NCBI RefSeq assembly: GCF_002846365.1
Contig: NZ_PJMW01000002.1
Coordinates: forward strand, 4,216,001-4,280,000
Reading direction: 5' to 3'
From: Nocardia fluminea
GTDB lineage: Bacteria; Actinomycetota; Actinomycetes; Mycobacteriales; Mycobacteriaceae
DNA length: 64,000 nucleotides
Every line of letters starts with the position of its first letter. The first letter of the stretch is position 1. Under the pieces are notes generated by a model that had not been told where the DNA came from, did not search any database, and saw nothing but the letters and a program-made list of their open reading frames with translations. Shown here one piece after another: positions 31,286 to 39,708 of the stretch. Made by a program: the position numbers and the translations under genes.

Positions 31286-32410
31286 GTGAACAACACCATC
31301 CCCACCCTCGAGCTCGCCCACACTCGTCGCATGTTGGGTGCCCCCGATGCCATCGATGCGCCCCGCGGCCTGGTCGGCAATACGCCGGTGCTGTGGATCG
31401 GCGAACCACTGGCCGCAGCCGATCGCGGATTCTGGGCCAAGCTGGAAGGGTTCAACCCCGGCGGGATGAAGGACCGGCCCGCACTGCACATGGTGCAGAA
31501 GGCACGCGAACGCGGCGACCTGCGGCCCGGAGCGCGCATCGTCGAGTCGACCAGCGGCACGCTGGGTCTGGGGCTCGCCTTGGCCGGCATGGTGTATCAG
31601 CACCCGGTCACCGTGGTGACCGACCCCGGGCTGGAACCGATCGTGGCCCAGATGCTGACCGCCTACGGCGCCACCGTCGAACTGGTGCGCGAGCCGCATC
31701 CGGTCGGTGGCTGGCAGCAGGCGCGGCGCGAGCGGGTCGCGCAGTTGCTGGCTGCCGAATCCGATGCCTGGTGCCCGGATCAGTACAGCAACCCCGATAA
31801 CGTCGAGGGCTACGAGTCGCTTGCCTTGGAGCTGATCGAGCAACTCGGCACCATCGATGTCCTGGTCTGCGCAGTGGGCACCGGCGGACACTCCGCCGGT
31901 GTGGCGCGGGTCCTGCGCCGCTACAACCCGGACATGAAACTGGTCGGTGTCGACACGATCTCCTCGACGATCTTCGGCCAGCCGGCCGGGCCGCGGCTGA
32001 TGCGAGGCCTTGGTTCGAGCATCTACCCCGCCAACGTCGACTACGAGGCCTTCGACGAAGTCCACTGGGTCGCACCTGCGGAATCGGTGTGGGCCTGCCG
32101 CACACTCGCAGCCACTCACCACGCGACCGGCGGGTGGAGCGTCGGAGCCGTCGCCTTGGTCGCCGGGTGGGCAGCCCGCGTCGCCGCACCGTCGACCCGG
32201 ATCGCGGCGGTGTTCCCTGACGGCCCCCACCGCTACTTCGACACCATCTACAACGACGCCTACTGCGCCGAGCACGGGCTCCTCGACACCACCGCGCCCG
32301 TCGCGCCCGAGGCGATCAGCTACTCGGGTGAACGGGTCGTCCAGCGCTGGACCCGCTGCACCTCGGTGGTCTCGCCCGTCGCAATGACAGAAGGGGAGCT
32401 CGCTTCGTGA
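31286..32410 (+). CDS. Cysteine-synthase-like PLP enzyme (fold type II)
   Basis: The 374-aa protein has the cysteine synthase fold, with the PLP lysine in [17 protein letters not shown] (about residue 63). The substrate loop is [11 protein letters not shown] in place of the usual S-S/T-GNTG, and the phosphate loop is GTGGHSAG. These changes suggest it is not a plain O-acetylserine sulfhydrylase. Related enzymes include CysM/CysK2 and the diaminopropionate-forming SbnA, both of which use phosphoserine-type substrates. The GTG at 31286 is chosen because the upstream frame overlaps the LpqS-like 3' leader. Its stop overlaps the MFS start (GTGA), so the two act together, perhaps making and exporting one small molecule. 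Confidence 0.82.
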   Translation: MNNTIPTLELAHTRRMLGAPDAIDAPRGLVGNTPVLWIGEPLAAADRGFWAKLEGFNPGGMKDRPALHMVQKARERGDLRPGARIVESTSGTLGLGLALAGMVYQHPVTVVTDPGLEPIVAQMLTAYGATVELVREPHPVGGWQQARRERVAQLLAAESDAWCPDQYSNPDNVEGYESLALELIEQLGTIDVLVCAVGTGGHSAGVARVLRRYNPDMKLVGVDTISSTIFGQPAGPRLMRGLGSSIYPANVDYEAFDEVHWVAPAESVWACRTLAATHHATGGWSVGAVALVAGWAARVAAPSTRIAAVFPDGPHRYFDTIYNDAYCAEHGLLDTTAPVAPEAISYSGERVVQRWTRCTSVVSPVAMTEGELAS

Positions 32411-34044
32411 CCGTGATCGCCAAGTTCGGAAGTTTCGATCTGCCCGCCCGGCTGCTGATGATCAACCAGTTCGGTATCAACCTGGGCTTCTACATGCTGA
32501 TGCCCTTTCTGGCCGGTTACCTGGCCGGTCCGTTGGGGTTGGCCGCGTGGGCGGTCGGGCTGGTCTTGGGTGTGCGCAACTTCTCCCAGCAGGGCATGTT
32601 CCTCATCGGCGGCACCCTGGCCGATCGGCTCGGCTACAAACCGCTGATCGTGGCCGGATGCCTGCTGCGCACCGGTGGCTTCGCGCTGTTGGTCTTCGCG
32701 GACTCCCTGCCCGCGGTGCTGATCGCCTCCGCGGCGACCGGCTTCGCGGGAGCGTTGTTCAACCCGGCCGTGCGTGCCTATCTGGCCGCCGACACCGGAG
32801 AGCGCCGCGTCGAAGCGTTCGCGGTGTTCAACATGTTCTACCAGGCGGGCATCCTCGCTGGGCCGCTGGTCGGGCTGGCGTTGATGGCGGTCGACTTCCG
32901 GCTCACTGCCGGTGTCGCGGCCGCGGTGTTCGCTGTCTTGACCATCGCCCAGCTGTTCGCGCTCCCCGCCCGACGTGGCGAGGCCCCTACAGAGAAGACC
33001 TCGGTGCTCGACGACTGGCGCCGGGTCATGTCCAACCGGCGGTTCCTGGCGTTCTCGGTGGCGATGATCGGCTCCTACGTCCTGTCGTTCCAGGTGTATC
33101 TGGCCTTACCACTGCAAGCGGAATTCATCGCCGGGGCACGGTCGCAAACCCTGGTCTCGGCACTGTTCGTGGTCTCCGGTGTCGTTGCCGTCGCCGGCCA
33201 GCTCCGCATCACCGCCTGGTTGCGTGCCCGCTGGGGCGCGGGCAAGAGCCTGGTCGCCGGGATGGGCGTCCTGGCCGCAGCCTTCGTACCGTTGATCGTC
33301 GTGTCCGGTCCGGGTACTTTCGGCACCGTGGCGGCGGTCGCCGCGTTGTTGATCACGACAACTCTGCTGGCGATCGGCACCGCGGCGGTGTTCCCGTTCG
33401 AGATGGATACCGTGGTGTCGCTGTCGGGAAACAAGCTGGTCGCGACGCACTACGGCTTTTACAACACCGTTGTCGGTGTCGGAATCCTGATCGGCAACCT
33501 GGCTACCGGCACTCTCGTGGGTGCGGCCCGCGATGCCGGACTGGACTGGATCGTCTGGGCGGGATTGACCGCGATCGGTGTCATCGCCGCCTATGCCCTG
33601 CTGCGTCTGGAACGCACCGACCGCGCCACCACCGCGCCGGACGAACACATCACCGGGCGCCATCGGCTGCCCAGCAGTCGACACCGACTCCCCGATCCCG
33701 CCTTCGCGGGCTCGGATTTCCCGACCACACCACTGCGACGCAGACCCAACCGCATCGGCGAACCTGTGGCGGCGATCGGCGCAGTGACCAAGACCCCGCC
33801 CGGTGCGGCGCCCGACCAGCACACATATCGCAGACCACCCCCGCCAGTTGGGTCCCGGCCCCAATCCGGCGAGGACCGACCCGGTCCAGGCGCTCGGGTC
33901 CCGACCGGCGCGCCACGACCGTGGCCAGGCACCGAGCCGGATCGTCGCGGACACCGCCGAGTCCAACCGCCCGCACCACGCACCCGCCCCTCACCCGAGG
34001 ACCGGCGCTCGCGCTACCCCGCCGGACCGGAAACCAGGCGGTGA
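32407..34044 (+). CDS. MFS exporter with long disordered C-terminal tail
   Basis: Twelve membrane segments occupy residues 15-400, with the MFS loop motif [14 protein letters not shown] (about residue 72). The last 140 residues are hydrophilic and rich in Pro, Arg and Thr ([27 protein letters not shown]), about one third longer than normal family members. The GTG start overlaps the cysteine-synthase-like gene by 4 bases. It probably exports the product of that enzyme or a thiol-metal compound; this is inference from coupling. The tail may be a real low-complexity domain or read-through into former noncoding DNA. Confidence 0.82.
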   Translation: MTVIAKFGSFDLPARLLMINQFGINLGFYMLMPFLAGYLAGPLGLAAWAVGLVLGVRNFSQQGMFLIGGTLADRLGYKPLIVAGCLLRTGGFALLVFADSLPAVLIASAATGFAGALFNPAVRAYLAADTGERRVEAFAVFNMFYQAGILAGPLVGLALMAVDFRLTAGVAAAVFAVLTIAQLFALPARRGEAPTEKTSVLDDWRRVMSNRRFLAFSVAMIGSYVLSFQVYLALPLQAEFIAGARSQTLVSALFVVSGVVAVAGQLRITAWLRARWGAGKSLVAGMGVLAAAFVPLIVVSGPGTFGTVAAVAALLITTTLLAIGTAAVFPFEMDTVVSLSGNKLVATHYGFYNTVVGVGILIGNLATGTLVGAARDAGLDWIVWAGLTAIGVIAAYALLRLERTDRATTAPDEHITGRHRLPSSRHRLPDPAFAGSDFPTTPLRRRPNRIGEPVAAIGAVTKTPPGAAPDQHTYRRPPPPVGSRPQSGEDRPGPGARVPTGAPRPWPGTEPDRRGHRRVQPPAPRTRPSPEDRRSRYPAGPETRR

Positions 34045-34062
34045 GGCCTGCTGGCTGTTATC

Positions 34063-34079
34063 TACTGCCTGGATAGCGA
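34063..34079. promoter_or_regulatory. Degenerate BlaI-type half box before sRNA candidate A
   Basis: ATCTACTGCCTGGATAG keeps one TACTG arm, but the second arm is lost. It occupies the same position relative to sRNA A as the 24-bp box does to sRNA B. Confidence 0.35.
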
Positions 34080-34228
34080 CAACACTTGTGCCGAACTCGA
34101 TCTCGGCACGGGCGCCCCTAAGAGCCGGGGGTGTTGGCTACGGCTGAGGTTGCGCGATCCCCTCATCTCGCGCGCTCGGCCAGGTCATCGGAAGTGGGGG
34201 CGACGACTCATGCCGTCGCCCCACCTTT
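34080..34228 (+). ncRNA. sRNA candidate A (C-rich loop family)
   Basis: Three structures line up with copy B. The first is a 7-bp hairpin GTGCCGA/TCGGCAC with 8-base loop (34088-34109). The second is a core stem GCGCGA/TCGCGC holding the loop TCCCCTCATC (34152-34173), about 70 bases further on. The third is a terminator-like hairpin (about 34192-34228) with GCGACG/CGTCGC and GTGGGG/CCCCAC arms. No gene follows on the plus strand before the convergent cupredoxin gene, so it appears free-standing. The 5' end is inferred. Confidence 0.5.
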
Positions 34229-34353
34229 GCTCTCCCGAGAGCTGCGAAATCCGGTGTCATCGGGTACGCATCGTCGTAGCGCAGAGCGCCGAGGCCGGCC
34301 AGCAGACCAAATTGCGCATCATCACCGCGTTGGCGAGGGTCCTGGGGGCCGGA

Positions 34354-34788
34354 TCAGCTCACGGCGATTTCGGTGCTCATGCCGAGTTCCCGATGATTTC
34401 CGATAGAGCACCACAGCTTGTAGGAACCAGGCACCAGGTTTACGGTCAGCTCACTGGATCCGCCGCTCTGGATCCGCGATGTCTGCTGTGATTCCCCGCC
34501 CGGACCCAGGATTACGAGATCATGAGAGACGGACCCGGAGTTCTCGACGACGAACGTGTATGCACCCGGCGTCAATTGAGAGTCGGGCACATTGATGGAG
34601 AATTCGGTCTCACTGACTACCATCCGCGTCGAATTGACCGAATTCGATGTGACGACGGATTCTCGAACGGTTGCCACGCCACCCGTATCCCCAGCCTCAG
34701 AGCTACATGCCGACAACACCAGCGCTGGCAGCACAGCGAGTACCCCGAACACCTGCCGTTTCGTCCACCAGCTTCGTCCGGGTGTCAT
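34354..34788 (-). CDS. Cupredoxin-domain lipoprotein
   Basis: GGGGAG six bases upstream supports the ATG at 34788. The 144-aa protein has a lipobox (LVLSAC, Cys about residue 28) and a single cupredoxin domain of about 95 residues. Its copper ligands look complete for a type 1 site: His in SVSHDLVILGPGG and Cys, His and Met in LWCSIGNHRELGM. It probably carries electrons or copper at the outer face of the membrane. The BlaI-type box at 35006 lies about 220 bases upstream and may serve both this gene and sRNA candidate B. Confidence 0.85.
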   Translation of the reverse strand: MTPGRSWWTKRQVFGVLAVLPALVLSACSSEAGDTGGVATVRESVVTSNSVNSTRMVVSETEFSINVPDSQLTPGAYTFVVENSGSVSHDLVILGPGGESQQTSRIQSGGSSELTVNLVPGSYKLWCSIGNHRELGMSTEIAVS

Positions 34789-35005
34789 GGCGATCTCCCC
34801 GATATTCGATGTAGACCAAGCTTTCGGCAATTACCCAGAATACTCCCCGGACCAGCAAAGTTCTATGGCTCACCAGCGGGGCAGATGACCTCTACCTCAT
34901 CAACCGCGATAGGCTTTTACTACTTTGATGTCAACTCCGTCGCCTCTGGTGGATGTTGAGCACCAGCGGTGGTGGAGTCGGTTTGTACTCCTCGACCCTC
35001 TGGTC

Positions 35006-35029
35006 TACTATCTACTACCGTAGGCAGTA
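35006..35029. promoter_or_regulatory. BlaI-type box 13 (24 bp), before sRNA candidate B
   Basis: Contains two overlapping 17-bp boxes, TACTATCTACTACCGTA and TACTACCGTAGGCAGTA, offset by 7 bp. It sits 11 bases before the first hairpin of sRNA candidate B. Confidence 0.8.
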
Positions 35030-35186
35030 GATAAAGACTTGTGCCGATGAGAATCTCGGCACGGGGCGCCCCGAAACAGCGGAGGGGTGTCGGCTGCGGC
35101 GGAGGCGCGATCCCCTCATCTCGCGAGGCCTCTGCCTCGGTCCCTCGAAGGTGGGTGCGACGACTCGTGGCGTCGCCCCACCTTCG
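35030..35186 (+). ncRNA. sRNA candidate B (C-rich loop family)
   Basis: Follows the 24-bp box directly. The elements are hairpin GTGCCGA/TCGGCAC (35041-35062), a GGGGCGCCCC palindrome (35063-35072), a conserved GTGTCGGCTGCGGCGGAGG block, and core stem CGCGA/TCGCG with loop TCCCCTCATC (35106-35125). A 16-bp terminator-like hairpin with a single bulged T closes it (35146-35186). No coding frame with a ribosome binding site is embedded, and no plus-strand gene follows. Expected transcript is about 150 nt. Confidence 0.6.
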
Positions 35187-35397
35187 CTGACGTCTTGCGT
35201 GCGCATTCACGGAGCAGGCCGAGCGGACGGGTCCTGTTGGAGCCATTGACGACCGGCCCAGTCGACAATATTGAAAATGCCGTCGCGGATCCGGTCGGTG
35301 AAACGGGACGGTGTCGCCGTCGGTCGCGCTGTTGCGCAGCAACCGAACGTCACGCAGTAGCCGTTCGAACGGTTCGGCGAATATTTCGACCATGAAC

Positions 35398-35487
35398 TCG
35401 CCGGGCGCGAGTTCGCCGCTCCGACGATGCAGGCTCAGTAAGCCGTTCGATGCGGGTGGACAGCCCGGCACCGGCCGCGCCGAGCAC
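35398..35487 (-). pseudogene. Fragment of an M56 peptidase gene
   Basis: On the minus strand, about 30 codons read VLGAAGAGLSTRIERLTEP then ASSERRTRAR. This matches the part of the M56 protein at 26339 that reads VLGAAGVGVDARIARLASPAEP and then RVRAR. A stop codon lies directly upstream and the homology ends abruptly downstream. It is a short relic, suggesting another BlaI/M56 locus once stood here. Confidence 0.5.
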
Positions 35488-35523
35488 GCGTGGTCAGGTG
35501 GCTGTCTGCTCGCGGCGTCGGGT

Positions 35524-36003
35524 TCAGTTGATGTCGATGGTCCCGTCGAAGATCAGCGGTGTCGGACCCGGTTGGCATCCACGGAAGCTGGTAGTCGGCA
35601 TCGGAACTCCGTAGCCGATTCGGCTCGGCTCCCCGTTGACGCCCTTGATGACGGTGATCTGGATGGCCATCGAGTCCGGTGCGAACATCATGACCGGTTC
35701 GGCGGTCGTGATCGGATAGATCAGCGAGACGGTGTTTCCGTTGATCGTCAGACAGGTCACCGGGCCGGTTACGCGCACCGGTAGCGGCATGTTCCCGAAC
35801 CGTCCGCTCGCGACGTAGGTGCCCGTCGCCGGGCCGTCACCCGTGCCTTGGGCGTCGATGTGGAGCACGTTCATGCCGAGCACTTGCATATTGCCGTCGA
35901 TCGAGACCGAGCCCGGGTCAGCGGCGGCCTGTCCAGCACCCGCGGCTATCGCTGCAGACGCCAGGGCCGCGGATGCGGCGAGTCGAGTGAGCTGAGTAAT
36001 CAT
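35524..36003 (-). CDS. Secreted protein of unknown function, 159 aa
   Basis: A clear signal peptide (LAASAALASAAIAAGAGQAAA, cleavage near residue 28) precedes a beta-rich mature protein (PGSVSIDGNMQVLGMNVL, GPVTCLTINGNTVSLIYPI). Two cysteines (VTCLT, RGCQP) may form a disulfide. It is likely an extracellular or cell-wall protein; many Nocardia and Mycobacterium secreted proteins of this size are uncharacterised. No BlaI-type box lies upstream. Confidence 0.75.
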   Translation of the reverse strand: MITQLTRLAASAALASAAIAAGAGQAAADPGSVSIDGNMQVLGMNVLHIDAQGTGDGPATGTYVASGRFGNMPLPVRVTGPVTCLTINGNTVSLIYPITTAEPVMMFAPDSMAIQITVIKGVNGEPSRIGYGVPMPTTSFRGCQPGPTPLIFDGTIDIN

Positions 36004-36815
36004 TGGTATGCCTCCTCAGTTGATGCTTCCTGTGAGCCGCATACCCAGCATGAAGGCGTTCACGCCGACCGTCTGCCCCGGACGCATCGTGCCGGTACCG
36101 ACAGGATCTGTCCCCATCGGGTGCAATGGGGACAGATCGCCGTGGATGTGAAATTGCGCGTCAGGCTACGCCCTGTGTCGATAGTTCCCGTGAAGGCTTT
36201 GTCGCGAGGGCGCGTCGTTTCGATGCTGGTTTCGGTTGTCGCGTAGGACGCTCCGCACCATCGAAAGCAAAGTCACCGCATCGTGGTCTGCTCGTCCAGA
36301 TCTTGCTGGACGACGTGAGCACATGCGACGATCAGGTCGTCCTGTGGATCGCCGAGGAAAATATGCTGATGCCCAAGTCATTGGGCAGTCTCATAACCGA
36401 ACTGATCGGCCAGCGCCGCGACATCGGAACTGCCGCAAATCCCGCATCGCCCTGTTGCTCTCGGGTCGGCCGCCGAAGCGCACGATCAGCACCACCAGAC
36501 TCCGGCAACGGCTTCGCCGCCGCGGCGTGACCGGCGCCGCGGCCAGGTCGCGGCCTTCAACGAACTACTACGGGAGAGATCCGCGCGCGCGTCCTCGTCG
36601 ACTGCAACCCGCGATGCGTCGCAGCACACGCCTCGCTCCTGGCCGCGGACCGGTCCACCTACGTCGCGATCCGAGCCCGCCGGGCACCTTGACTTCCGTG
36701 ATGTAGAAGGGACTACGAGCAGGTCAGGCATGGATTGCACCGACATAACTGCATGCAGCACCAGATAGTCAGGGAAGCGACCCCTATCCCGCGTCATAGA
36801 TCGGTGATCGATCGG
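36004..36815. other. Region with integrase relic, no intact gene
   Basis: About 800 bases without an intact gene. The only recognisable content is the degenerate integrase-like sequence at about 36285-36692. Frames on both strands are short and mutually overlapping. Confidence 0.5.
36285..36692 (+). pseudogene. Degenerate site-specific integrase-like C-terminus
   Basis: Segments of one protein appear in successive frames: GSLITELIGQRRDIGTAANP, then IALLLSGRPPKRTISTTRLR, then QVAAFNELLRE, then VAAHASLLAADRSTYVAIRA, ending at the TGA at 36690. The order and content recall the C-terminal part of plasmid-type tyrosine recombinases in actinobacteria, though the exact subfamily is from memory. At least two frameshifts separate the segments, so it is not functional. 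It marks past mobility of the region. Confidence 0.45.
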
Positions 36816-37172
36816 TCAGCGGGGCGTCAGCGTGATGGCGCCGACCACCACGTCGCCGAAATACGCCGGGCCCGTGTACCCGCCGTGTCCGTCGCTGATC
36901 AGTACGACGCGGTGGCCGGGAAACAGGTCCACATAACCACCGTCGGGTGTCGAATGGATTGGGTAACGCCCGATCAGGACCAGCTCCCCGCCCTCGACGC
37001 GCGCGTCCCGTTGCAGGAGAACGATGCCAGACGACCACGTCGTGGACGTGTACGCGCCGGGTTCGACGTCGGCGAGTGCTTGACCGGCTGTGCCGAAGAA
37101 CGTCGCGGCACCCGCCGCCACAGTGATCACAGCAGCCCGGACCATCGTTGGTTTGGCGGCGCGTCTTGACAT
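36816..37172 (-). CDS. Secreted protein, 118 aa
   Basis: AGGAG six bases before the ATG at 37172 sets the start; a TTG two codons earlier is an alternative. The signal peptide (VRAAVITVAAGAATFFGTAG, cleavage after QALA) precedes a beta-rich mature part with PGAYTSTTWSSGIVLLQRDA and YVDLFPGHRVVLISDGHGG. It appears intact although it lies between two mobile-element relics. Function unknown. Confidence 0.7.
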   Translation of the reverse strand: MSRRAAKPTMVRAAVITVAAGAATFFGTAGQALADVEPGAYTSTTWSSGIVLLQRDARVEGGELVLIGRYPIHSTPDGGYVDLFPGHRVVLISDGHGGYTGPAYFGDVVVGAITLTPR

Positions 37173-37288
37173 CGTCAACTCCTGTTGCCTCGAATTCTCA
37201 ATTCTACCCCTGCAAACTCGGGCTGACCCGGCCGAATATGCACAAATCGAATATGCAGGCTTGCCAGCAGTAGGGAGGATCGGTGGGG

Positions 37289-37717
37289 TTATGCCGCCAG
37301 GTTCACCAGGACTGCGAGGTCAGGTAGGGCGAGTTTTGCGCAGGCGACATTGGCGTCAAAGCGGAGCATCCGCTCCACTTCCAGCCCGTAATATTCGATG
37401 ATCCAGGCGATCGCGGTGTTCGTGGCCAGGGTCAGGCACCACGCGTGTTCGGTCTGGCCCCTCCAGATGCCGGGCACGGATCATGCCCTCGGGGGCATAC
37501 AGCAGGTTTCGGCGCAGCGCGTGCAAGGACTCGCCCTTGTTGAGCTGGCCGGAGACCTTGCGCCGATAGCCCGAATCCGACAAATACAGTAACCCGGCCA
37601 CCGGAGCAGGTCGTTGTAGTGCTCAGCGATCAACTCCATGTTCAGTTTCCGGGTTGTCAGCGGGCCCGCGTGCAGAAACCCGGCATCGGTCTCGGCCCGG
37701 GAACCCGGCCGATACAT
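37289..37717 (-). pseudogene. Tn3-family transposase remnant, C-terminal part
   Basis: Three minus-strand frames together spell the end of a Tn3-type transposase: NMELIAEHYNDLLR, then GYRRKVSGQLNKGESLHALR followed by RNLLYAPEGMIRARHLE, then the QTEHAWCLTLATNTAIAWII segment followed by EYYGLEVERM. These are well-conserved Tn3 transposase motifs. At least two frameshifts are present and the N-terminal 800 residues are missing. It lies directly downstream of serA, suggesting serA entered on or beside a Tn3-type element. Confidence 0.8.
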
Positions 37718-37820
37718 AGTGATCCGCCCAGATCACGGATGGGGGACAGACCGCTTGCCGGTGTGACGCCTGCTTCGCAGACGCCACTTCTGCTCGGTGC
37801 TGGAGGACTTGTCGGTGAGA

Positions 37821-39419
37821 TCAGGCCAGGTCTACCAAGACGACCTTGGCGGCGCCGACTACCTTCTCGATCCACGCTTTCGTTTCCACGGACACCTCCT
37901 TGTCGACCCGCAGGACAACAGTGGCACCTGCGGCATCGACATCCTGTGCCAACTGGGCAGCCTTGATGTCTACTCCGGCCTGGCCGAGAACCGTTCCGAT
38001 GTAACCCAATTGGCCGGGGCGGTCCTCGTAGTTGAGCACGGCCAGGTTCAGGCCCTCGGCGCGCATGTCGTAGTTGCGGCCGTTGATGTTGACGATCTTC
38101 TCGACCAGGTTGGGCTCGGTCAGAGTGCCTGCCACGTTCAGGGTCGAACCGTCGCCGAACACGGCGCGCAGGTCGACGACGCTGCGGTGAGTCGGGCTCT
38201 CGGTGGCGGTGGTGACGGTGGCGGTGATGCCACGATCCTTGGCCAGCGCCGGGGCGTTGACGAAGGTGACCTGGTCCTCGACCAGCGCCGAGAACACACC
38301 GCGCAGCGCGGACAGCTCGAGCACGGCGACGTCCTGTGCGGACAGCTCGCCGCGAACCTGCACCTCGACGCTGACGGGCAGCTCGCTGGCGATGGCGCCG
38401 AGCAAAGCACCCTGCTTACGCACGACGTCGAGCCACGGGGCGACGACATCGTTGACCGCGCCACCGGTGACGTTCACCGCGCCCGGCACGAACTCACCGG
38501 CCAGCGACAGCAGCACCGACTTGGCGACGTCGGTGCCAGCGCGGTCCTGGGCTTCCGAGGTGGAGGCGCCGAGGTGCGGGGTCACGACGACCTGTGGGAG
38601 GTCGAACAGCGGCGAGTCGGTGCACGGCTCGGTCTCGAACACGTCGAGGCCGGCGGCGCGCACGTGGCCGGACTTGATGGCGTCGGCGAGGGCCTGCTCG
38701 TCGATCAGCCCGCCACGGGCGGCGTTGACGATGATGACGCCCGGCTTGGTCTTGGCCAGTGTCTCGGCGTTGAGCATGCCCTTGGTCTCGGGCGTCTTCG
38801 GCAGGTGGATGGAGATGAAGTCGGCGCGCTCGAGCACCTCATCCAGGCTCAGCAGCTCGATGCCGAGCTGGGCGGCGCGAGCGGGCGAGGTGTAGGGGTC
38901 GTAGGCGACGATCTTGGTCTCGAAAGCGGCCAGACGCTGCGCGAACAGCTGACCGATGCGGCCGAGGCCGATCACGCCGACGGTCTTGCCGAAGATCTCG
39001 ACACCGTTGAACTTGCTGCGCGCCCAGGTCTTCTCCCGCAGGGTCGCGTCGGCGGCCGGGATCTGGCGCGCGGCCGAGAGCAGCAGCGTGACGGCGTGCT
39101 CGGCGGCGGTGTGGATGTTGGAGGTCGGCGCGTTGACGACCATCACGCCACGCTCGGTGGCGGCGGGCACGTCGACATTGTCGAGGCCGACACCGGCCCT
39201 GGCGACGATCTGCAGCTTCTTGCCCGCGTCGAGCACCTCGGCGTCGACGGTGGTGGCCGAGCGCACGAGCAGCGCATCGGCCTCGGGGACCGCGGCGAGC
39301 AGGGCCGGGCGGTCGGGTCCGTCGACCCAGCGAACCTCGACACCGTCACCGAGTGCGTCGACGGTCGACTGGGCGAGCTTGTCGGCGATCAGAACTACAG
39401 GACGGCCTGCTTGGCTCAC
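37821..39419 (-). CDS. serA: D-3-phosphoglycerate dehydrogenase, long form
   Basis: The 532-aa enzyme oxidises 3-phosphoglycerate with NAD, the first step of phosphoserine and serine synthesis. The NAD motif GVIGLGRIGQ (about residue 150), catalytic Arg in NAARGGLIDE, Glu in DVFETEP and His in TPHLGAST are all present. They are followed by the intervening domain and a C-terminal ACT domain (NYEDRPGQLGYIGTVLGQAG) for serine feedback, as in the mycobacterial long form. A BlaI-type box lies 69 bases upstream of the ATG, which is unexpected for a housekeeping gene. This is likely an accessory copy that raises phosphoserine supply during stress. Confidence 0.95.
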   Translation of the reverse strand: MSQAGRPVVLIADKLAQSTVDALGDGVEVRWVDGPDRPALLAAVPEADALLVRSATTVDAEVLDAGKKLQIVARAGVGLDNVDVPAATERGVMVVNAPTSNIHTAAEHAVTLLLSAARQIPAADATLREKTWARSKFNGVEIFGKTVGVIGLGRIGQLFAQRLAAFETKIVAYDPYTSPARAAQLGIELLSLDEVLERADFISIHLPKTPETKGMLNAETLAKTKPGVIIVNAARGGLIDEQALADAIKSGHVRAAGLDVFETEPCTDSPLFDLPQVVVTPHLGASTSEAQDRAGTDVAKSVLLSLAGEFVPGAVNVTGGAVNDVVAPWLDVVRKQGALLGAIASELPVSVEVQVRGELSAQDVAVLELSALRGVFSALVEDQVTFVNAPALAKDRGITATVTTATESPTHRSVVDLRAVFGDGSTLNVAGTLTEPNLVEKIVNINGRNYDMRAEGLNLAVLNYEDRPGQLGYIGTVLGQAGVDIKAAQLAQDVDAAGATVVLRVDKEVSVETKAWIEKVVGAAKVVLVDLA

Positions 39420-39487
39420 TGTGGGTTACTCCTCTGCGCTGGTGTTCGATCGATCACGAGGGTGGGCGCCGAACGGCTATCAGTATC

Positions 39488-39504
39488 TACGTAGCAAAAT
39501 AGTA
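39488..39504. promoter_or_regulatory. BlaI-type box 14, upstream of serA
   Basis: TACGTAGCAAAATAGTA, within ATC...GAT flanks, lies 69 bases upstream of the minus-strand serA ATG at 39419. Confidence 0.75.
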
Positions 39505-39658
39505 GATAATGCGGCCCGGTGGGGCAACTGGGGGCTGCAATGGCAGGCGGGCGATGGCCCGAAGGGTGCTGGACGTCACTATTTGGATGTCGGTGTTGTC
39601 CGTCGGCGCTGTTCAGTGCATGGGTGGGCGCGGTTGATATGCGCGAATGCCGGTAAAC

Positions 39659-39675
39659 TACGGATTGAAATAGTA
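39659..39675. promoter_or_regulatory. BlaI-type box 15, upstream of L,D-transpeptidase
   Basis: TACGGATTGAAATAGTA lies 34 bases upstream of the L,D-transpeptidase ATG at 39709. The left arm is weaker than the right. Confidence 0.6.
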
Positions 39676-39708
39676 GGAAAGCGGCCTGGGCGTGACAACG
39701 GAGGAAAA

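Noticed and set aside
31286..34044. Treating the cysteine-synthase-like gene and MFS as part of the siderophore cluster
   Set aside because: They lie 7 kb away on the other strand, behind an LpqS-like gene; the link to siderophore precursors is only a possibility.
37797..39494. 565-codon plus-strand frame opposite serA
   Set aside because: serA is unmistakable on the minus strand; the antisense product has no recognisable domain and begins inside noncoding sequence.
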